A DNA stretch of 64,000 nt from Symbiodinium natans (GCA_905221605.1 CAJNDS010002845.1:346713-410712); one strand, 5' to 3'; positions 1-12,329 are shown, numbered from the stretch's first letter. Program-made: numbers and translations. Notes: generated by a model from the letters alone, not told the origin.

Positions 1-402
1 GTGTGTGGGGCAGCCGTGCCACCAACAAGAAACTGCCTGCCACCGTTTTGTGTGTGTCTTTGTTTTGTGTTGGTGAAGCTTGCAACGTCACGCGGGAACC
101 ACTGTTTTGCATCGTTCTCTTCGACATTTCTTCAGCTCTGAACTGAGCCGAGCGTTTTTAAAGAGCGCTTGCTTTGTGAACACCGCTAGTTGTTTCTGTA
201 CTTTGGGAGGCGAAACACAAGACTCCATGACTCACGAACGGGATTTTTCTTTGCAACATCGTTTGCATCAAAGCAGTCAAAACTGAAGCTGAGGTTCGAG
301 CACGCAGAGCACAGCGCAAGGCTCGCAGCCGCCATCAGGCCAGCACAAGGAAATGTTTAACCTACTTGTACGTCACCCCCCCATCGTTTGGCAGCACCTC
401 CC
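1..402. other. Left edge, no gene seen
   Basis: About 400 bases before the telomere-type array. Short open frames exist, but none shows a recognisable motif or a convincing acceptor/donor pair. If the following array were a true chromosome end this stretch should not lie outside it, so the array is internal or the assembly is joined here. Confidence 0.5.
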
Positions 403-583
403 TAAACCCTAAACCCTAAACCCTAAACCCTAAACCCTAACCCCTAAACCCTAAACCCTAAACCCTAAACCCTAAACCCCTAAACCCTAAACCCTAAACC
501 CTAAACCCTAAACCCCTAACCCCTAAACCCTAAACCCTAAACCCTAAACCCTAAACCCTAAACCCTAAACCCTAAACCCTAGG
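403..583. repeat. CCCTAAA telomere-type array
   Basis: Roughly 25 tandem copies of CCCTAAA with occasional CCCCTAA variants. This is the C-rich strand of the TTTAGGG telomere repeat used by plants and dinoflagellates. Read 5' to 3' it has the orientation expected of a left chromosome end, yet 402 bases precede it. The right end closes with CCCTAGGG, a short head-to-head palindrome, and then passes directly into unique sequence. It is either an interstitial telomere repeat or a join near a chromosome end. Confidence 0.95.
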
Positions 584-893
584 GTGATGGAAAACGATGG
601 GGGGTGGAGGTACTTGTAGAGGCAATCATGCGCTTGATTGCCGTGTCTGTCTGGTGGTGTGTTTGCAGCACTGCGGATGTTGGTATTTGCTTGGTCTTCC
701 CATCGCGTATCCTTCAGAGTTGCAACAATGTTGCCCGGACGTGCGGCCGTTTGGATTAGAAGCTGGACTTGCTCTCAGCCTATTGCTTCGATCACTGCCT
801 GACAGCAGCTCTTCGGGTGCGGCAACACTCGGCTTATGCACAAGTAAATGCTGCTTCTTGACATCCAAGCTCACAGCTTGAATGAGCTGAGCC

Positions 894-3010
894 ATGTTCC
901 GATTTCTAACCAGGAAGCTCAAGGCCCGGGGAGTGTCCTGGCAGCTCAGGCGTGCCCTAGAAGACATTTTTCTGTCAGGGCGAAGATGCCAAGAAGGGCG
1001 AGGATGTGTCAGCTTGAAGACCCCTCAGTAGCTGCCCAGTTCTTGCCTCTGTTTTGCTTGACTTTGCATAGGACCCTTATGCCAACTTGGAGCCTGAACT
1101 GAAGGCCGGCCTTCAGACGACCTGAGACAGCATGCACTGGCAATCCGGTGGAAGGTACATGCGGCCGCATGCAACAATGACGTCAAGATGCTTGAGAAGT
1201 TGGGGGAGGACACATCATGACTCTCACCCAACATCTCTCAGAGCAGTGGTGGCTGCACAAGAGCATTTTTTTGGATGCGTGGGCGGTAGGAAGGCATTGA
1301 CTTCAATCAGCCCAGGCCGCAGGACAACATGTTTTCCCACGAGAAACTCAGCGCAACTGACCCTGCCTCAAGCCAAGAGTTGCCTGTGCGGAGGATGGTT
1401 ACTATGCCCTCGATTCCTGTGCTTGGCGCCCACCTTAGTAGCAATGCGATGCCGGGCAGCTTGCGAAGTAGTCTACCTGCACAGCTGTCGATCTAACATG
1501 GAAGTAAGTTACTAAGTTACTAGGTCTGGGAACGAAGATGCCATCAAGATGTTGCTGCGCCATGGTGCCGACCCGTCCATCACTCTGCAGGCCTGTAGGA
1601 CACCTTTGTTGCAGCCTGCTCTTTCAACAGTTGTTGCTTCAAGTCCCTCATCATCATGAGTTGGAGCCGCAGCTAGTTGTGAATGTCTAGAGAAGGGTTT
1701 GGGAAGATGGCCACACCACGAAGTTGTTGCACTGCCGCATCGCATGCCGTGAGAACATGCGAACATGTACTCGAACGAGGTCAATGGCTTGTACTTGCAC
1801 TGTTTCGTTCGTGCTTCCTTGACCTGGAAAGCGTGGTGAAAAAGTCCATGCTGCAATTGTCACTTGTGCATCCGATGGCAGCCTCAAAACAACCTCCACC
1901 GCGGCTATGTTTGATAACTGGGCTTGTGACTACGTGGCAATAGCAGAACTGACATGCTTGTGAAATTCAATTCTTGTACGGACCCCGCAAGTCAACTTGT
2001 TTTGCATGTTGGTCTACAAGTGCCAGCTAACAGATGCGTTTGACATAGCTTGTCAGCTAGGTTCCAAGCTTCATCATCCTACGTCCGCTTGCTGTTGATG
2101 CACACTTGTGGGTCCCTGTGTTTTTTTCCTTCTGGCTCGCCCTTTGCCTTTTCTTACGTCTGGCAAGCCTGGTTCTGTGGTTACCCCAAAACCCACCACT
2201 GAGCCCGTTTTTTTTTGAAGCTGTGCAAGCTGCAAGCTACCTGAAAGGAAGATCATGTTCGGTAAAGGGACTTGCGCGTAAAACATGAGAATCCTCTCAA
2301 ACCGCTAAGAATACTGTGTTTTTCTCGAATTTAGAGAACTTTCGAGCTAGCTAACGTAATAAATAAGCTGAACTGCAGATCTTTGGCGACCTGCCCTGGA
2401 CAGCGTTTCCAGCCTGTAGTGCCCAATGCCCTCAGTTGACAACCGCGTACCGCGAAAGAATACTATACCGGCAAGGATTTTGAGCACCTCCAAGCTGGCG
2501 CACTCTGCAGTTCGTGGCATTTTTTCTTAACTACCATCACTACCCAGGAGCCGGAAATCTGGAAAAGCACTGCCAGGGGGTCGAGCCAGACCCAGGGAAA
2601 AAGGGAGAGCCAGACCTCTAAGCTCAAACAAACCACCTCCGCCGGCAGTTGTGATCAGAGTGATCTGGGGTTCAAAGGCTGTGGTGGGAGCGGCCTCATG
2701 GGGAGACCCAGATCTTCTCAAGGCACTGGTTGTGTGCTTCCGCTTTAGAGGCACAACTGGGGGAGTTCATGCGTATGTTGCATGTCCCAGGTCCTGCTGG
2801 ATGCAGGTGGGCCAGTAGATCAGGCGCTGTGGAGATAGCAAGGTTGTGCCCCTGAGCCTGCTGATCTTCAAAACATGTTCTGTTAAGAGCATTGCGTGTG
2901 CATGTACCTTTCGTGTTGAATTGTGCTACGACTTCCCTGATGAAAGCAGCAGGAACTCTCCAATGAGACTGCTCTCCGCTGGGCCGTGCAGTATGGCCAT
3001 GAGGAGTGTT
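894..3010 (+). CDS. Ankyrin-like repeat exons, gene model uncertain
   Basis: Two plus-strand pieces read as ankyrin repeats. After an AG at 1522-1523, the frame contains GNEDAIKMLLRHGADPSI, which fits the second helix and turn of an ankyrin repeat (xLLxxGAD). At 2953-3010, NETALRWAVQYGHEE fits the first helix (xTALxxAVxxGH). Ankyrin repeats mediate protein-protein contacts. A 45-codon frame at 894-1031 starts MFRFLTRKLK and may be a first exon, but nothing links it securely. Exon joins, start and stop are unresolved, so these could be pieces of one gene, of two genes or of a decayed copy. Ankyrin families are very large in dinoflagellates, which makes an orphan fragment here unsurprising. Confidence 0.35.
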
Positions 3011-3239
3011 GCATGGATGCTTCCTCATTGCATGACCCAACCAGCTCAAACGAAGAGCTGAAACATTGACGAGACGTGATCGATGGGGCTTCCTGCATGA
3101 AGGCCAGAAGTATTCGCTTAACACTAGCTGGACGCGACCTTGTGTGACCACAGGGCCCACTCAACGCACGGTTTTGGGCACATTCATGTACTCGTGTAGC
3201 GGCTCCGGCCATAGCCGTGACCGACCATTTTCCGGAAGA

Positions 3240-6200
3240 CTCTGGCTACTTTGCCTTGGAGTGTGATTTAGACTTGCCGCTTTTTCGAACATACTATGAG
3301 CTTGCAGGATTGTGCAGTTCTCTTGGTCAAGAAGGCTGCCGGTTGATTTGTTGGCAGATGATTGCAGAATGATCCTTTGAGTTCCGCTCTTCCTTCTATT
3401 GCCAAGGGAGCCTGGCAGCTCGAAACCAACCAGGACCAACCCACGTCACGGGCATGCTTCCTTTTTGTTCAACACAAGCCCGCACGTGTCTCAAGCTTCA
3501 TATTAATATTGGTATGTCATGTCTCTGCCAGGAGATTGTTCTCATAAGAGCGAAGGGCCCCTTGGCTTGGAAGCTACAGACCGTTTTCGAGATGTACCCT
3601 TAGCAAAAGTAACAACAGTACAAGAAGTATCAAAAGCACCAAAGTAGCAAAAGTATCAACAGTGTCAAAAATGCGTCAAAAGTGTCAGCAGCGCCAACAA
3701 AAGTGTAAAGGCTGTCACGCGTGAGAGTGCCAATGAGGAAGGAGGATGCGGAAGCTCCTGGAGAGCATTGCACAGGCAGATCCTGATCGTGCAGCCGACT
3801 GCGTGGTGCCACCATGTTGTCCCCCGCAGCGAAGCTGAAGCTCAGAACACGTCACCTGAAAATCTGCGGTCGGGTCGGGTACATATTGACCGTATTGACC
3901 CATGCAATTTCACTACAGGGGCTTTGTGCTCTTGTTCGGGAATGGGCGTCTTGCAGAGCAGAGTGCTCCTTCGCGTAGACAATGCATGATGTCACAGCCA
4001 CGGAACATGTCAGCCTGTGCATAGGGAGAGGGGCTTACCGCAAGAAACTGCGCTGCGTCTGGCATTTCAGTTTGTTGAGGCACAAGCTCAGACGTAGATA
4101 TAGGCCATCTCAAGCCGACATGTAGTTGTTGACGCTGGGGAATCATTGTCGCATAGTTGGCTTCGCAAACCAAGGTGGCGTACTGAACAAAGCTCTACTG
4201 TAGCGCATTCTAGCGCACAAAGACAGGAAACTCCCTAAAAGTTCAACATGATAATGCGCGTTCAGTTTCGGCTGAGGTCTTGCAGCCTTCTGTGAGCCTT
4301 GGAATCGCTAATTACGGTTTGCAGCCGTCAAGTTTGTAGATTGCTAAGGCTACCTGCGATTGCAACAAGCGCACAGCCACGTGCAGAGAGTACGTGTGTC
4401 GGATCTTCGGGCAGCACTAGGTCTGCACTGAGCACCCCATGTACAGTTACGCCACGCTTTGCATGAGCTTTGGAGTCACTCCCAAGCTCGTTGCCAAGAG
4501 CATCTTCGTGCCTGCAGACATTTGCAGACGCTGCGTGCAGCCCTGACTGGGAGAAAGGCCGTCTGCAGACTCCAGTCATCTCCACTCTAATGCTTGAAGA
4601 TGGCGTTGTGTTTTTGTCCAGGTGCTGCCGGGCTTGGTAGCTATGCTGCAGGCTTCGCTGCAGGCTCCAGCCATTTTCTTGTCGGGTCGTGTGGTAGCTT
4701 TGTTTGCATCATCGTGCCGCAGGTGCGGCTGCCGCTGCCACCGGCACGGCTGCTGCGGAGCAGCAAGGCCCGTGCACATTACTTTCGCGAAGATTCTCGA
4801 AGCACGGCGGCAACGTGCGCATTTTTCATTTCAATTCTCTAACGTCTGCTGCGTGAAGGTGGCATCGCAGGCTTGTCAACATGGCTACTGGCGCTTGCTC
4901 AGAACCTCTTTGACGTCGTCAGCCTAGCAGCATGCTGCCATGGCAAATGGATGCCAAATGATGCACAGCAAGTTCTATCCAGGTCAGTACAGATGATGTG
5001 GTGCGACGGCTAAAGCTTCTCGCGTGGCCTTGGCTTTCTTGAGCGCATGATCTCAACCTCATCCAAACACTTTCCAGGGACAATTCGGTGCCGTCGGCGT
5101 GCAGAGCCCATGCACAGGCCGTACCCAGCTCCGGACAGGTCGACAGCAGAGGAGACTTAGCTGCCTTCGCTGCCTGTTGCATATGCGGAAAACTGAGTCA
5201 CGGGCTCGTACAAGACACTGAGTGGTTTTTTCTGCATTGTTCTGCCTTTGTGCGACTCGGCCGGCATGGCAAAGTTCCCATTGTGCCTTGATTGTGCCAA
5301 CTTCTGGGCTGCATGTGCCAACTGTTGGCCCTTTTGCAAAGTGAGACTTTGTGAGGAGCTGCGAACACGCCCTGATTTCTACGGTCCAACAGCTCAGAAG
5401 ACATCTCCTCGCATCTCTCATGATTCAGGTTGATTCCTTTGATTCTTTCGCATGCCCATGTGCTCATGCGCTTAGGACCTTTTTGGATCGCCACGACGGC
5501 TGTGCTCTTCCTGGCAGCCACCGGCAACTTCGCCAGGCAGGGTTGTTGATCCTGGGAGGGGACATGGATGACATTTGCTCACAGGTTGGTGGAATCTGAG
5601 CACCCCAGCCTCTTTAAGGCTCGGGGACCGGTCGAAGGTAGAAGCAAGACTCTCCACACAGTCACATGTGCAGGCAGACTACAGCTTAGTTCCCCTCGCC
5701 GCAAGCATCATCTACGGGCCTAGACCTCAGAGTACTCTCGCAAAAGGCAGACTGAGCTTGCATTCAGCTCCGGTGTGTGAGCCATGTGCATGGGACTAGG
5801 TGAAGTGAAGAGCAGCGAACATCAGTGAACCGAGGGGCCTAATTGCGGTGCCACTACTTGCACGCTTGCCAGCTACCAAGCTTGATGCGCAATGCTTTTG
5901 GCAGATTGACAGCTGATGACAAAGATAGGTTTTGCCCTGAATGCAGCAGGAGTGTTCCTCACTTGCTCAGCTAGGTCTGTGTTCTTCACAGACGAGGAGG
6001 TTCTGGGCAACAGCAAATCTGCACACCTCTCCTTGATGGCTATCAGCAGCTGGCGTGGTAATGGCCTGCTTGTAGCGTGGAAGGTCGCAAACATTGACTT
6101 CAAGCAGATCATCTGTGTATGCGGGTGACGAAGCCGCAGGGTGTGATCACGTTGAAAACAACACAGCTGTAACATATAGCGTCAATGAAATGTCTTCACA

Positions 6201-6501
6201 AGAGTTCAAGTGGCAGTGTCAGCAATGGAGCTGCCGAAAAAGAGCCATGTTCGTCAAACATTCCGTAAGCTCAGGTACGGATTGGCGCCGTCAATTCCAG
6301 TGTTCTTATCTCAGCATTGAGAGACTGTATTTTTTTTGGATTTTGTTGGTTCATCCATAAACGATCATCCTTAGCCTATGCGTTTGGGCTTCTTTACCCA
6401 TACTCAGATGCAAAGCGGTATACTGCATTGCCTGTAACTTCAAACTGTTGCATATCTGTTCGCTTGGCCCAGTGGAAGAATCTGAGAATGCTAATTTTCA
6501 G
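3240..6501. other. Long stretch without a confident gene
   Basis: Open frames occur on both strands (for example about 4620-4925 and 5350-5600 plus, 5200-5527 minus), but none carries a recognisable domain, and competing frames look equally good. The stretch could hold exons of an undetected gene or long introns of the ankyrin-like locus. It also contains the degenerate repeat at 3600-3712. Confidence 0.4.
3600..3712. repeat. Degenerate short repeat (CAAAAGT-type)
   Basis: A purine-rich block made of imperfect copies of units like AGTATCAAAAGCACC and GTCAAAAATGC, sharing a CAA-AAGT core about every 10-12 bases. No frame across it is convincing as protein. It looks like a decayed minisatellite. 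Confidence 0.6.
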
Positions 6502-7253
6502 GCACTGAAAAAGTTGTTCGAATTGGGTTGTTCAAATCGCCGGATGAGTTTTAAAGCAGACGACTCCTCTGAAATCTGGCTGGAAGAATCTCTTCTGTAC
6601 TATCGCTCCAGAGGCCACATGGTCTTGGTGAGAAGTTCTTAATGACCAATTCCTCTCTGCCGAAGCCGGGGTCCTTCAGGGGTTGACAAATTCCGGGCAT
6701 AAAGCCAATTGTTTTTTCGGGTGGGTGGGAAAGGATGTGGTTTTAACACTGCTAAAAACATGTGTAGATACATGTACGTATATGTTCAGACACAAAAAAT
6801 CCATCTGAGCTTCGGAGGTCAATTCTATGCATCATTCCAGTGTCCTTCTTGCGGTGGGTCTTTGTTCTTGGAGGCCGCATCAACTATGAAATCTTGTGCG
6901 TCGCAACAGAGCTGGAATGTGTGCTTGGGCAGGGTTGGCCCTGTCGCTCTACTTCTTGAGGGCCAACTTGCTGATGGACATCTCAGTAAAAGTGCCGGGA
7001 CCTTTCCTTCCAACGTTGGCGGATTGTTCACTAGGGCTGTAACCAGCCGAGGCGTTGGCTCCAGCTGACGCTCATTGCATCCCCTGTGCTGCTCCAGGCA
7101 GAAGTGTACTTGCAGATGCGAACTACGCATGCCCAGTCCAGGCTAAAACTAGCTGAAGAGCACACTAAAGTAAAGGCTCAAGTGAAAAGCGAAAGGCGGC
7201 AATCTATGCAAAAGCTGAATAACAGAACCCCTCGAAGTAACATTTGCCGCTGA
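6502..7253 (+). CDS. Unknown protein, at least two exons, C-terminal coiled coil
   Basis: Two plus-strand exons look real. Exon 6502-6627 is bounded by TTTTCAG and a GTGAG donor and is exactly 42 codons in one frame; it includes ALKKLFELGCSNRRM, reminiscent of the end of an ankyrin or helical repeat. Exon 7142-7253 follows CCAG and reads LAEEHTKVKAQVKSERRQ, strongly charged and helical, and either reaches a TGA at 7251 or leaves through a GTAAC at about 7237. What lies between (6840-7068) is open but unconvincing. No family is recognised. The upstream start is not visible, and the ankyrin-like exons further left could belong to the same gene. Confidence 0.5.
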
Positions 7254-7653
7254 AGTGGATCGCACCTGTAACGGCAGCTGCGGCTTTTCTCTCACACCAG
7301 CTGATGGATCGACCTTTGCTGACCAGGAGAGCATGTTTGTGCGGCGATTATGTTGTCAGGTTTTGGTCTTCTTCATCTACAGGGTGCGGTTCTTTGCCGG
7401 CGACCGGCAATGAGGGACGCGAGTTCCGCAAAGTGAAAGGAAAGGATGCTTGCTGGGTCGTTTCCACACGAATCCATGCTCCCTGTCGGTAATCCTCTCT
7501 TTCTCTTGTCTCCTTAAGCAATCCTACAAAAGACCCTGCACCCCCTGACAACGGCGGATGCCTTCCTCCCAAAGTCCTGGGCTTGAGCCGTTTCAGCGTT
7601 CAAGCCGAGCTCAAGCGAACGCACCTTCTCTCCCAAAAAGTCTGCACAGCGCC

Positions 7654-7857
7654 ATGGAGGCAGCCCAGGCCCAGCTGAAGGAACAAGCCAAGCTGAAGAT
7701 CGAAGAGGAAGTCGCTGGAGAAGCTCCTGGCTGCGCCAAACCCTTCTTCATGTGCTGTGGTGGACCTGTTGGTACGGTTGAGAAATGCATGTGCATGGTT
7801 GCTGCGGAGAAACAAGACAACGTGAAGAAGGCCATCGAGAAGTACCGCAAGCTGTAA
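7654..7857 (+). CDS. Small intronless cysteine-containing protein, 67 aa
   Basis: A complete frame from ATG 7654 (context GCCATGG) to TAA 7857. The protein begins with a charged helix (MEAAQAQLKEQAKLKIEEE) and has a central cysteine-rich segment with Cys-Ala-Lys, CCGGP and KCMCMV. It ends in a basic helix with KKAIEKYRKL. An in-frame ATG lies upstream at 7558, but its extension is Ser/Pro-rich and uncharged, and the inner start has the better context. No known family is recognised; the paired cysteines could bind metal or form disulphides. It has no visible intron, whereas nearly every other gene in the window is broken into short exons, which would suit a retroposed or very small gene. Confidence 0.75.
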   Translation: MEAAQAQLKEQAKLKIEEEVAGEAPGCAKPFFMCCGGPVGTVEKCMCMVAAEKQDNVKKAIEKYRKL

Positions 7858-9227
7858 ACCGATGACAGGCGAGCACGTCCGGAGGCTTTCACATGGGCCT
7901 CTGCCACAGTCCACCTGTGCGGCCTACGAATTCAGAGCATTTTGTGCCAGCTGAGATTCTTGCCCATAGTGAGCATCCGCTTTTTCAGTGTCAGACCCGC
8001 CCAGCACAAATGCTGGATGCGTCTGCACTGCGCCGCGTGCAGGGCAGCATCGCAACTGTTAAATTCAACTGCGCTTTAGCCGCATAGCCGCACTGCCCCA
8101 GCGAGCACTGAAAGTTGCGATTCATAATATCTCGAAGATCGTGAAGATGCACGGTGTGGCCTCCTTAGTTTCACAAGGCTTGTCTGCATCAGCACTGCAG
8201 GCTCTCAGTAGATACGTAATAGAAGCCAGCCAGAAACGCTTGCCACCAAGCAGCCAAGTAGATGTTCAAATGCCCACTAGGTGTCACTTGATCCTTCCTT
8301 CAGTTAGCCTCGTGTACCTGAGAGTCTGATACGCCCACATCCCATAGCCTCCCAGTATTGCAAAGGCTCTCAGACACAAGCGGCTGCTAGAATATTGCCA
8401 GACCTGTGGTAGTTCTTGAGTCCCCTCCTTGGTCATGCCACGCCGTGGCCGGTCTGGCAGCCGGCACCGCACCCGCCGTCATGCAGGTTCATCACCGCGC
8501 AGGTGCACAAGATGCAGGGCACAACCAAAATGAGCTGTCATTTGATAATTTACCCAAACAGTCTACTGTTGGGGTTCTAAATTCATTTAAGGATTGCCGA
8601 CATTCTGACGACTGTTGCCGGGTTCCTGGGCTTCTTGTCTCCCTTTGTCTCCCTTTGTCTCCCTTTGTCTCACTTTGTCTCCCTTCATGTGGGTGACTTT
8701 GCCGGGTTGCTGTGCTCCTCGCCTCCCTTTGTCCCCCTTCATCTCCCATCATCTCCGCTATTTCTTGGACGTGCCTTTGACTGTTTGGGGTCTTCGGTGG
8801 TGTAGTTTGAAAGAAGGTGCAGCGGCGCAACGCGTGAGTTTGAGGCCTGTTGCTGTGACAGGCAGAGCCGGAGGTCACGAAGCCGAGCCAGACCGTTTGC
8901 TTCTCAGTTGATCTTCGCATTCTGCGCCGTGAGCTCATCTTGCACCATGACCTGCACGACGCATCCAGCACCTTTCGAGGCAGCGCCGGAAGAGACAGCG
9001 TGAGGCATCTTCAGCATCCGATGCAAAGCGGTTCCTCAGCATATAGTCTGGGCTGCGGCGAGGGGATGCTGCTGCAAGGGCTGAGAAGTTGCTTTGATGT
9101 CGTACCTTGTCAACCGCTGGCAATGCATGTGGCTGAGGAAGGCAGAAGCAGGAACTTTGGTTGCACTAGTGTTTGTCAGGGTGAGCTCGACAGTACGCAT
9201 TGCATACAGCGCAGCTGAGGTAAGAAA
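7858..9227. other. Intergenic region, no confident gene
   Basis: It follows the small intronless gene. A 92-codon open frame at 8940-9218 has no recognisable motif and might hold the 5' end of the lysine-rich gene that follows. A TCTCCCTTTG minisatellite lies at 8637-8690. Confidence 0.45.
8637..8690. repeat. TCTCCCTTTG decamer minisatellite
   Basis: About five tandem copies of TCTCCCTTTG, the later ones diverged (CACTTTG, CCTTCATG). Looser copies recur to about 8760. Pyrimidine-rich and non-coding. Confidence 0.8.
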
Positions 9228-11688
9228 GCAGAGGGCAAGAAGGTGAAGAAGGTTAAGGCCACTGGGATGTAGCAGGAAGTGCTGCTGGCAAAGCCTGAAG
9301 CAGATTGCTGTCTCGACATCGGTGCGAGGCCGATAAAGCAGCTAAAGCAGACAAGCCCGACAAGGCGGAGAAAGCCGAGAAGCCCGAGAAACCGGAGAAG
9401 GCGAAGGCCAAAGCTGGCAAAGCTGATGGTGAGAAGGCAGACATGGAGTCGGCCCAGTCTTGCTTGAATCCTGACAGCTCCTCACGAAGCCCACTGTAGC
9501 CCCTGTGCGATCACAGCCATGGTATTGGCTTAGGTCACTTTATGACTGTATCCCTTGGTTTGCATGTACTTCAGAAATATGGCATGGAATAACCCGAGCA
9601 TAGACAAGTAGCAATGGGTATTCTGCGTCTGTGCTTCGTGGCTTAACTGCATGTAAAATTTCAAAAGTAGTACATCGTGCAGGCTTAAACATAGCACAAT
9701 GCTGTGGAACCCACCGAAACAGAGTTATTTTCCGAATCGCTCGCCTCCTAGCTGAGGTTTTAAAGTGCTTGCAAACCGAATTAATTATCCGAACCAGGCG
9801 CTCTATTACCAACTTCAAAAGGTCTTTAGATGCCTTTAGCTTCTCAACTCGTTTTTTACCCGATTGGAACTGTGACTCCGCAAGGTAACGTGCTCATGGG
9901 CGAGGGGTGGAGTGAATCTGCCTGTCATCAAAGTAGAACTGTCGCAAAACCTCTGAGGGACGATGGTCTTGGCTTGCGGGAATTCTCTAAGTCCCCGCAC
10001 TTCCAAGCCATCACAAACATTCTGAGCAAAACCAGATCCATGCCAGGCGCCAGCAATTCCAAAGCACGCTGGGGCACCACGACGTAGATGTGTGCATTGG
10101 ATACAGTATCTTAAGCCCCCACCCTGCATTGTTCGAAACAGCAACACGATGACATCGGAAACGCCTGTGAACGGGTGTGAGATGTCATCCATTTTGCTTG
10201 AATACGTCAGGATTGCGCATACTTCTCGGCGCATCAGTTCTTCACTCCAGACTGTTCCCGTGGCGCAGGCGGAAAAAACCAAAGCAGACAAGCCTGGAAA
10301 GGCCTCCAGCAAGCAGGACTTGGCCTGTTTCTGTGCTGTTGCCTGTGTTGTGCAGGTGGAAAAGGCAGGCAAGACTGCAAAGGGAGAGAAGGCACTCTAC
10401 ATGATGCCATGGTTATAGATATGCACAGCAGATGTAAATTTGGGCAGATTTTAGCGGTCGTCGCTCAGGTTTGCTGGATTCTTACTTGTGATGTGGTGCT
10501 ACAAATTTGCAAGGCAGAGAAGTCGAAGAAGGCAAAAGAAGACAAAGCAGAAAAAGGCTCCCACGGGCTCGTGGTGCTAATTTTACTTCACGCTGCGATA
10601 GCACTGCAGCCCTCAGTTTGCCGTATCCCAGAGTTGCTGGGGCTGCTCATTGTGCATGTGCACCCCTGTTCATGGGCAATAGCTAACGCAGTGAAGCTGC
10701 AGTCATGGTGCGCAGGGCAGAGGCACCCATACAGACTCCTTCTCTAACAAGCTGGTCCATATGTGCCAATGATCTACTTGCAATTTGTCCCATGAAACTG
10801 TCTCCTTGGGAGGTTTGTAGTGTAGTGCCAGCGCCAGATACGATGCGGGCATGTTGCATGGATGCCCATATGTCTTTGCCATTTCCTCCTACTTCCTCCT
10901 ACTTCCTCACTTCTGCCACTTGTCAAGTCGTCGGGTGGGACCATGCCATGACATAAAGTGCGTTACGGTTCTGGCAGTCCCGAAGTGGCCGCGATCCCAC
11001 CTTCATGCAAATCAATAGGCTTGATCCGCCAACACAGAGCTCGTGCTCAGCCTCAAACATGCCTGCACCCATGGTGTGGTTGCCCAGGTGGTGAGCTCGT
11101 GTAACTGGGTCACCTGGGTCTGCCTTCCCAATTGGGGCCGGTCCTCCGTGACACCCTGCCGTTGTCCACCAATCCTGGTCGACCTTCTGCAAAGCATGCC
11201 CAACTGCCTTCGAGGTTTTGCCGCGTGTCTTAATGTAAACATAGTCTCCTTGCGTGACATACTGCAGGAGCTGCCGAGGCGGACGACGGTAAGGCAAAGA
11301 CAAAAAACAAAAAGAAGGACGCGATGGGGTCATTACGGGAGTGCCAGATCAAATCGTTTGACTCGTTCCGTCTTGTTTTTTGTTGCAGGATCCTGCCGCG
11401 AAAGCAGATGCAAAGAAGAAGCCAGCTAAGGACAATGTGGCTGTGTGTGATACTTTGTGCGCTCTTGTTACTGTTACACACCCCGAACTTCTGGCAGGCA
11501 AAGAAAGACAAGCAGGGTTCCGATTCCGACAGTTCCGACGACAGTTCTTACTCCTACTATTCTTCAAGTGCCTCAGCAGCATCAGGCAAGCGCAGGACAT
11601 CGCCGCCTTTCTTTCGCCTTTTGTTCGCAGCGTGACTCCTGGTGCAGCTGAGGCAGCCAAGGAGATGAGCAGCAGCAGCAGTTCATGA
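9228..11688 (+). CDS. Lysine-rich low-complexity protein with acidic/serine tail, about nine exons
   Basis: Successive plus-strand exons all encode Lys/Ala/Glu/Asp/Pro-rich sequence. They lie at about 9228-9260, 9329-9428 (contains DKAAKADKPDKAEKAEK; donor GTGAG), from 10269, 10356-10392, from 10514, about 11258-11320, from 11389 (DPAAKADAKKKPAKDN), 11498-11586 (AKKDKQGSDSDSSDDSS followed by a Tyr/Ser run, GCAAG donor) and 11631-11688 (last codons a Ser run, then TGA). The basic body suggests an intrinsically disordered nucleic-acid-binding or chromatin protein, while the tail offers many casein-kinase-2-type sites. This resembles linker-histone tails or nucleolar K-rich proteins only in composition; no folded domain is seen. 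The start codon is not settled. Gene polarity is plus, tail-to-tail with the minus-strand gene on its right. Confidence 0.7.
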
Positions 11689-12329
11689 AACTTGACTTAC
11701 CCCCTCCAAGGGTATTTTTATATGGCTGCCCAGCTGTAGGGCAGAGATGGGTGCGATGTTTTCCTGATGAACTATACGCTGAATGGCGCTGCTTCGAAAT
11801 GCCCAACAACTGTTTGGGCCTGCATTTTAGAAGGGAGGGCCATTTGTGCATGTGTTGTGTCACTCTGGCTTCTTCTGTTCGTTTCCTGTTCTACACTTTG
11901 ATTTACGCTTTACGCTTTGTTTTGCTTTGTTGCCTCTCTGCTGTTTCACTTAGCCGCAGCTGTTCTGTTTGACGCTTTTGTGGGATGTTGAAGTTGGTGC
12001 CTGCCACATGCCTTTGTTCTATCTTTCTGTTTCAGTTGCCTAATGTTGTTTGTCGCTTGTTCTCGTCAGCTGTTGGTAGTGTTTGTGTGTTTGTGACTTT
12101 GGTCCTGCGTTTTGTTGAGGTGCTTCTAAACCGACATGAATCCCTTTCCAACACGTCACGTTGTGCCTGCACGTTGGTGGGGGCTACCCGCGCCGCCTTG
12201 TTAAGCTTGAAGGAATTTCATGATCACCATTGGTCCCTCAGCCGAAGCGTAAGCCCCAAGCTTCGCATGGTGTAGCTCGAGATACGAGTCGCTGCCCTTA
12301 CTTAGACTTGTGTGTCGTGTGCACGCACT
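11689..12329. other. Intergenic gap between convergent genes
   Basis: T-rich sequence lying between two 3' ends. The open frames in it are hydrophobic and arise from T-rich composition. No polyadenylation or other signal could be identified with confidence. Confidence 0.5.

Noticed and set aside
6949-7068. A possible minus-strand final exon ending ...TEMSISKLALKK
   Set aside because: Attractive composition, but it lies inside the plus-strand gene 6502-7253 and no further minus-strand exon was found nearby.
9836-10372. A 178-codon minus-strand open frame opposite the lysine-rich gene
   Set aside because: It overlaps the lysine-rich exon on the other strand and has no recognisable domain.
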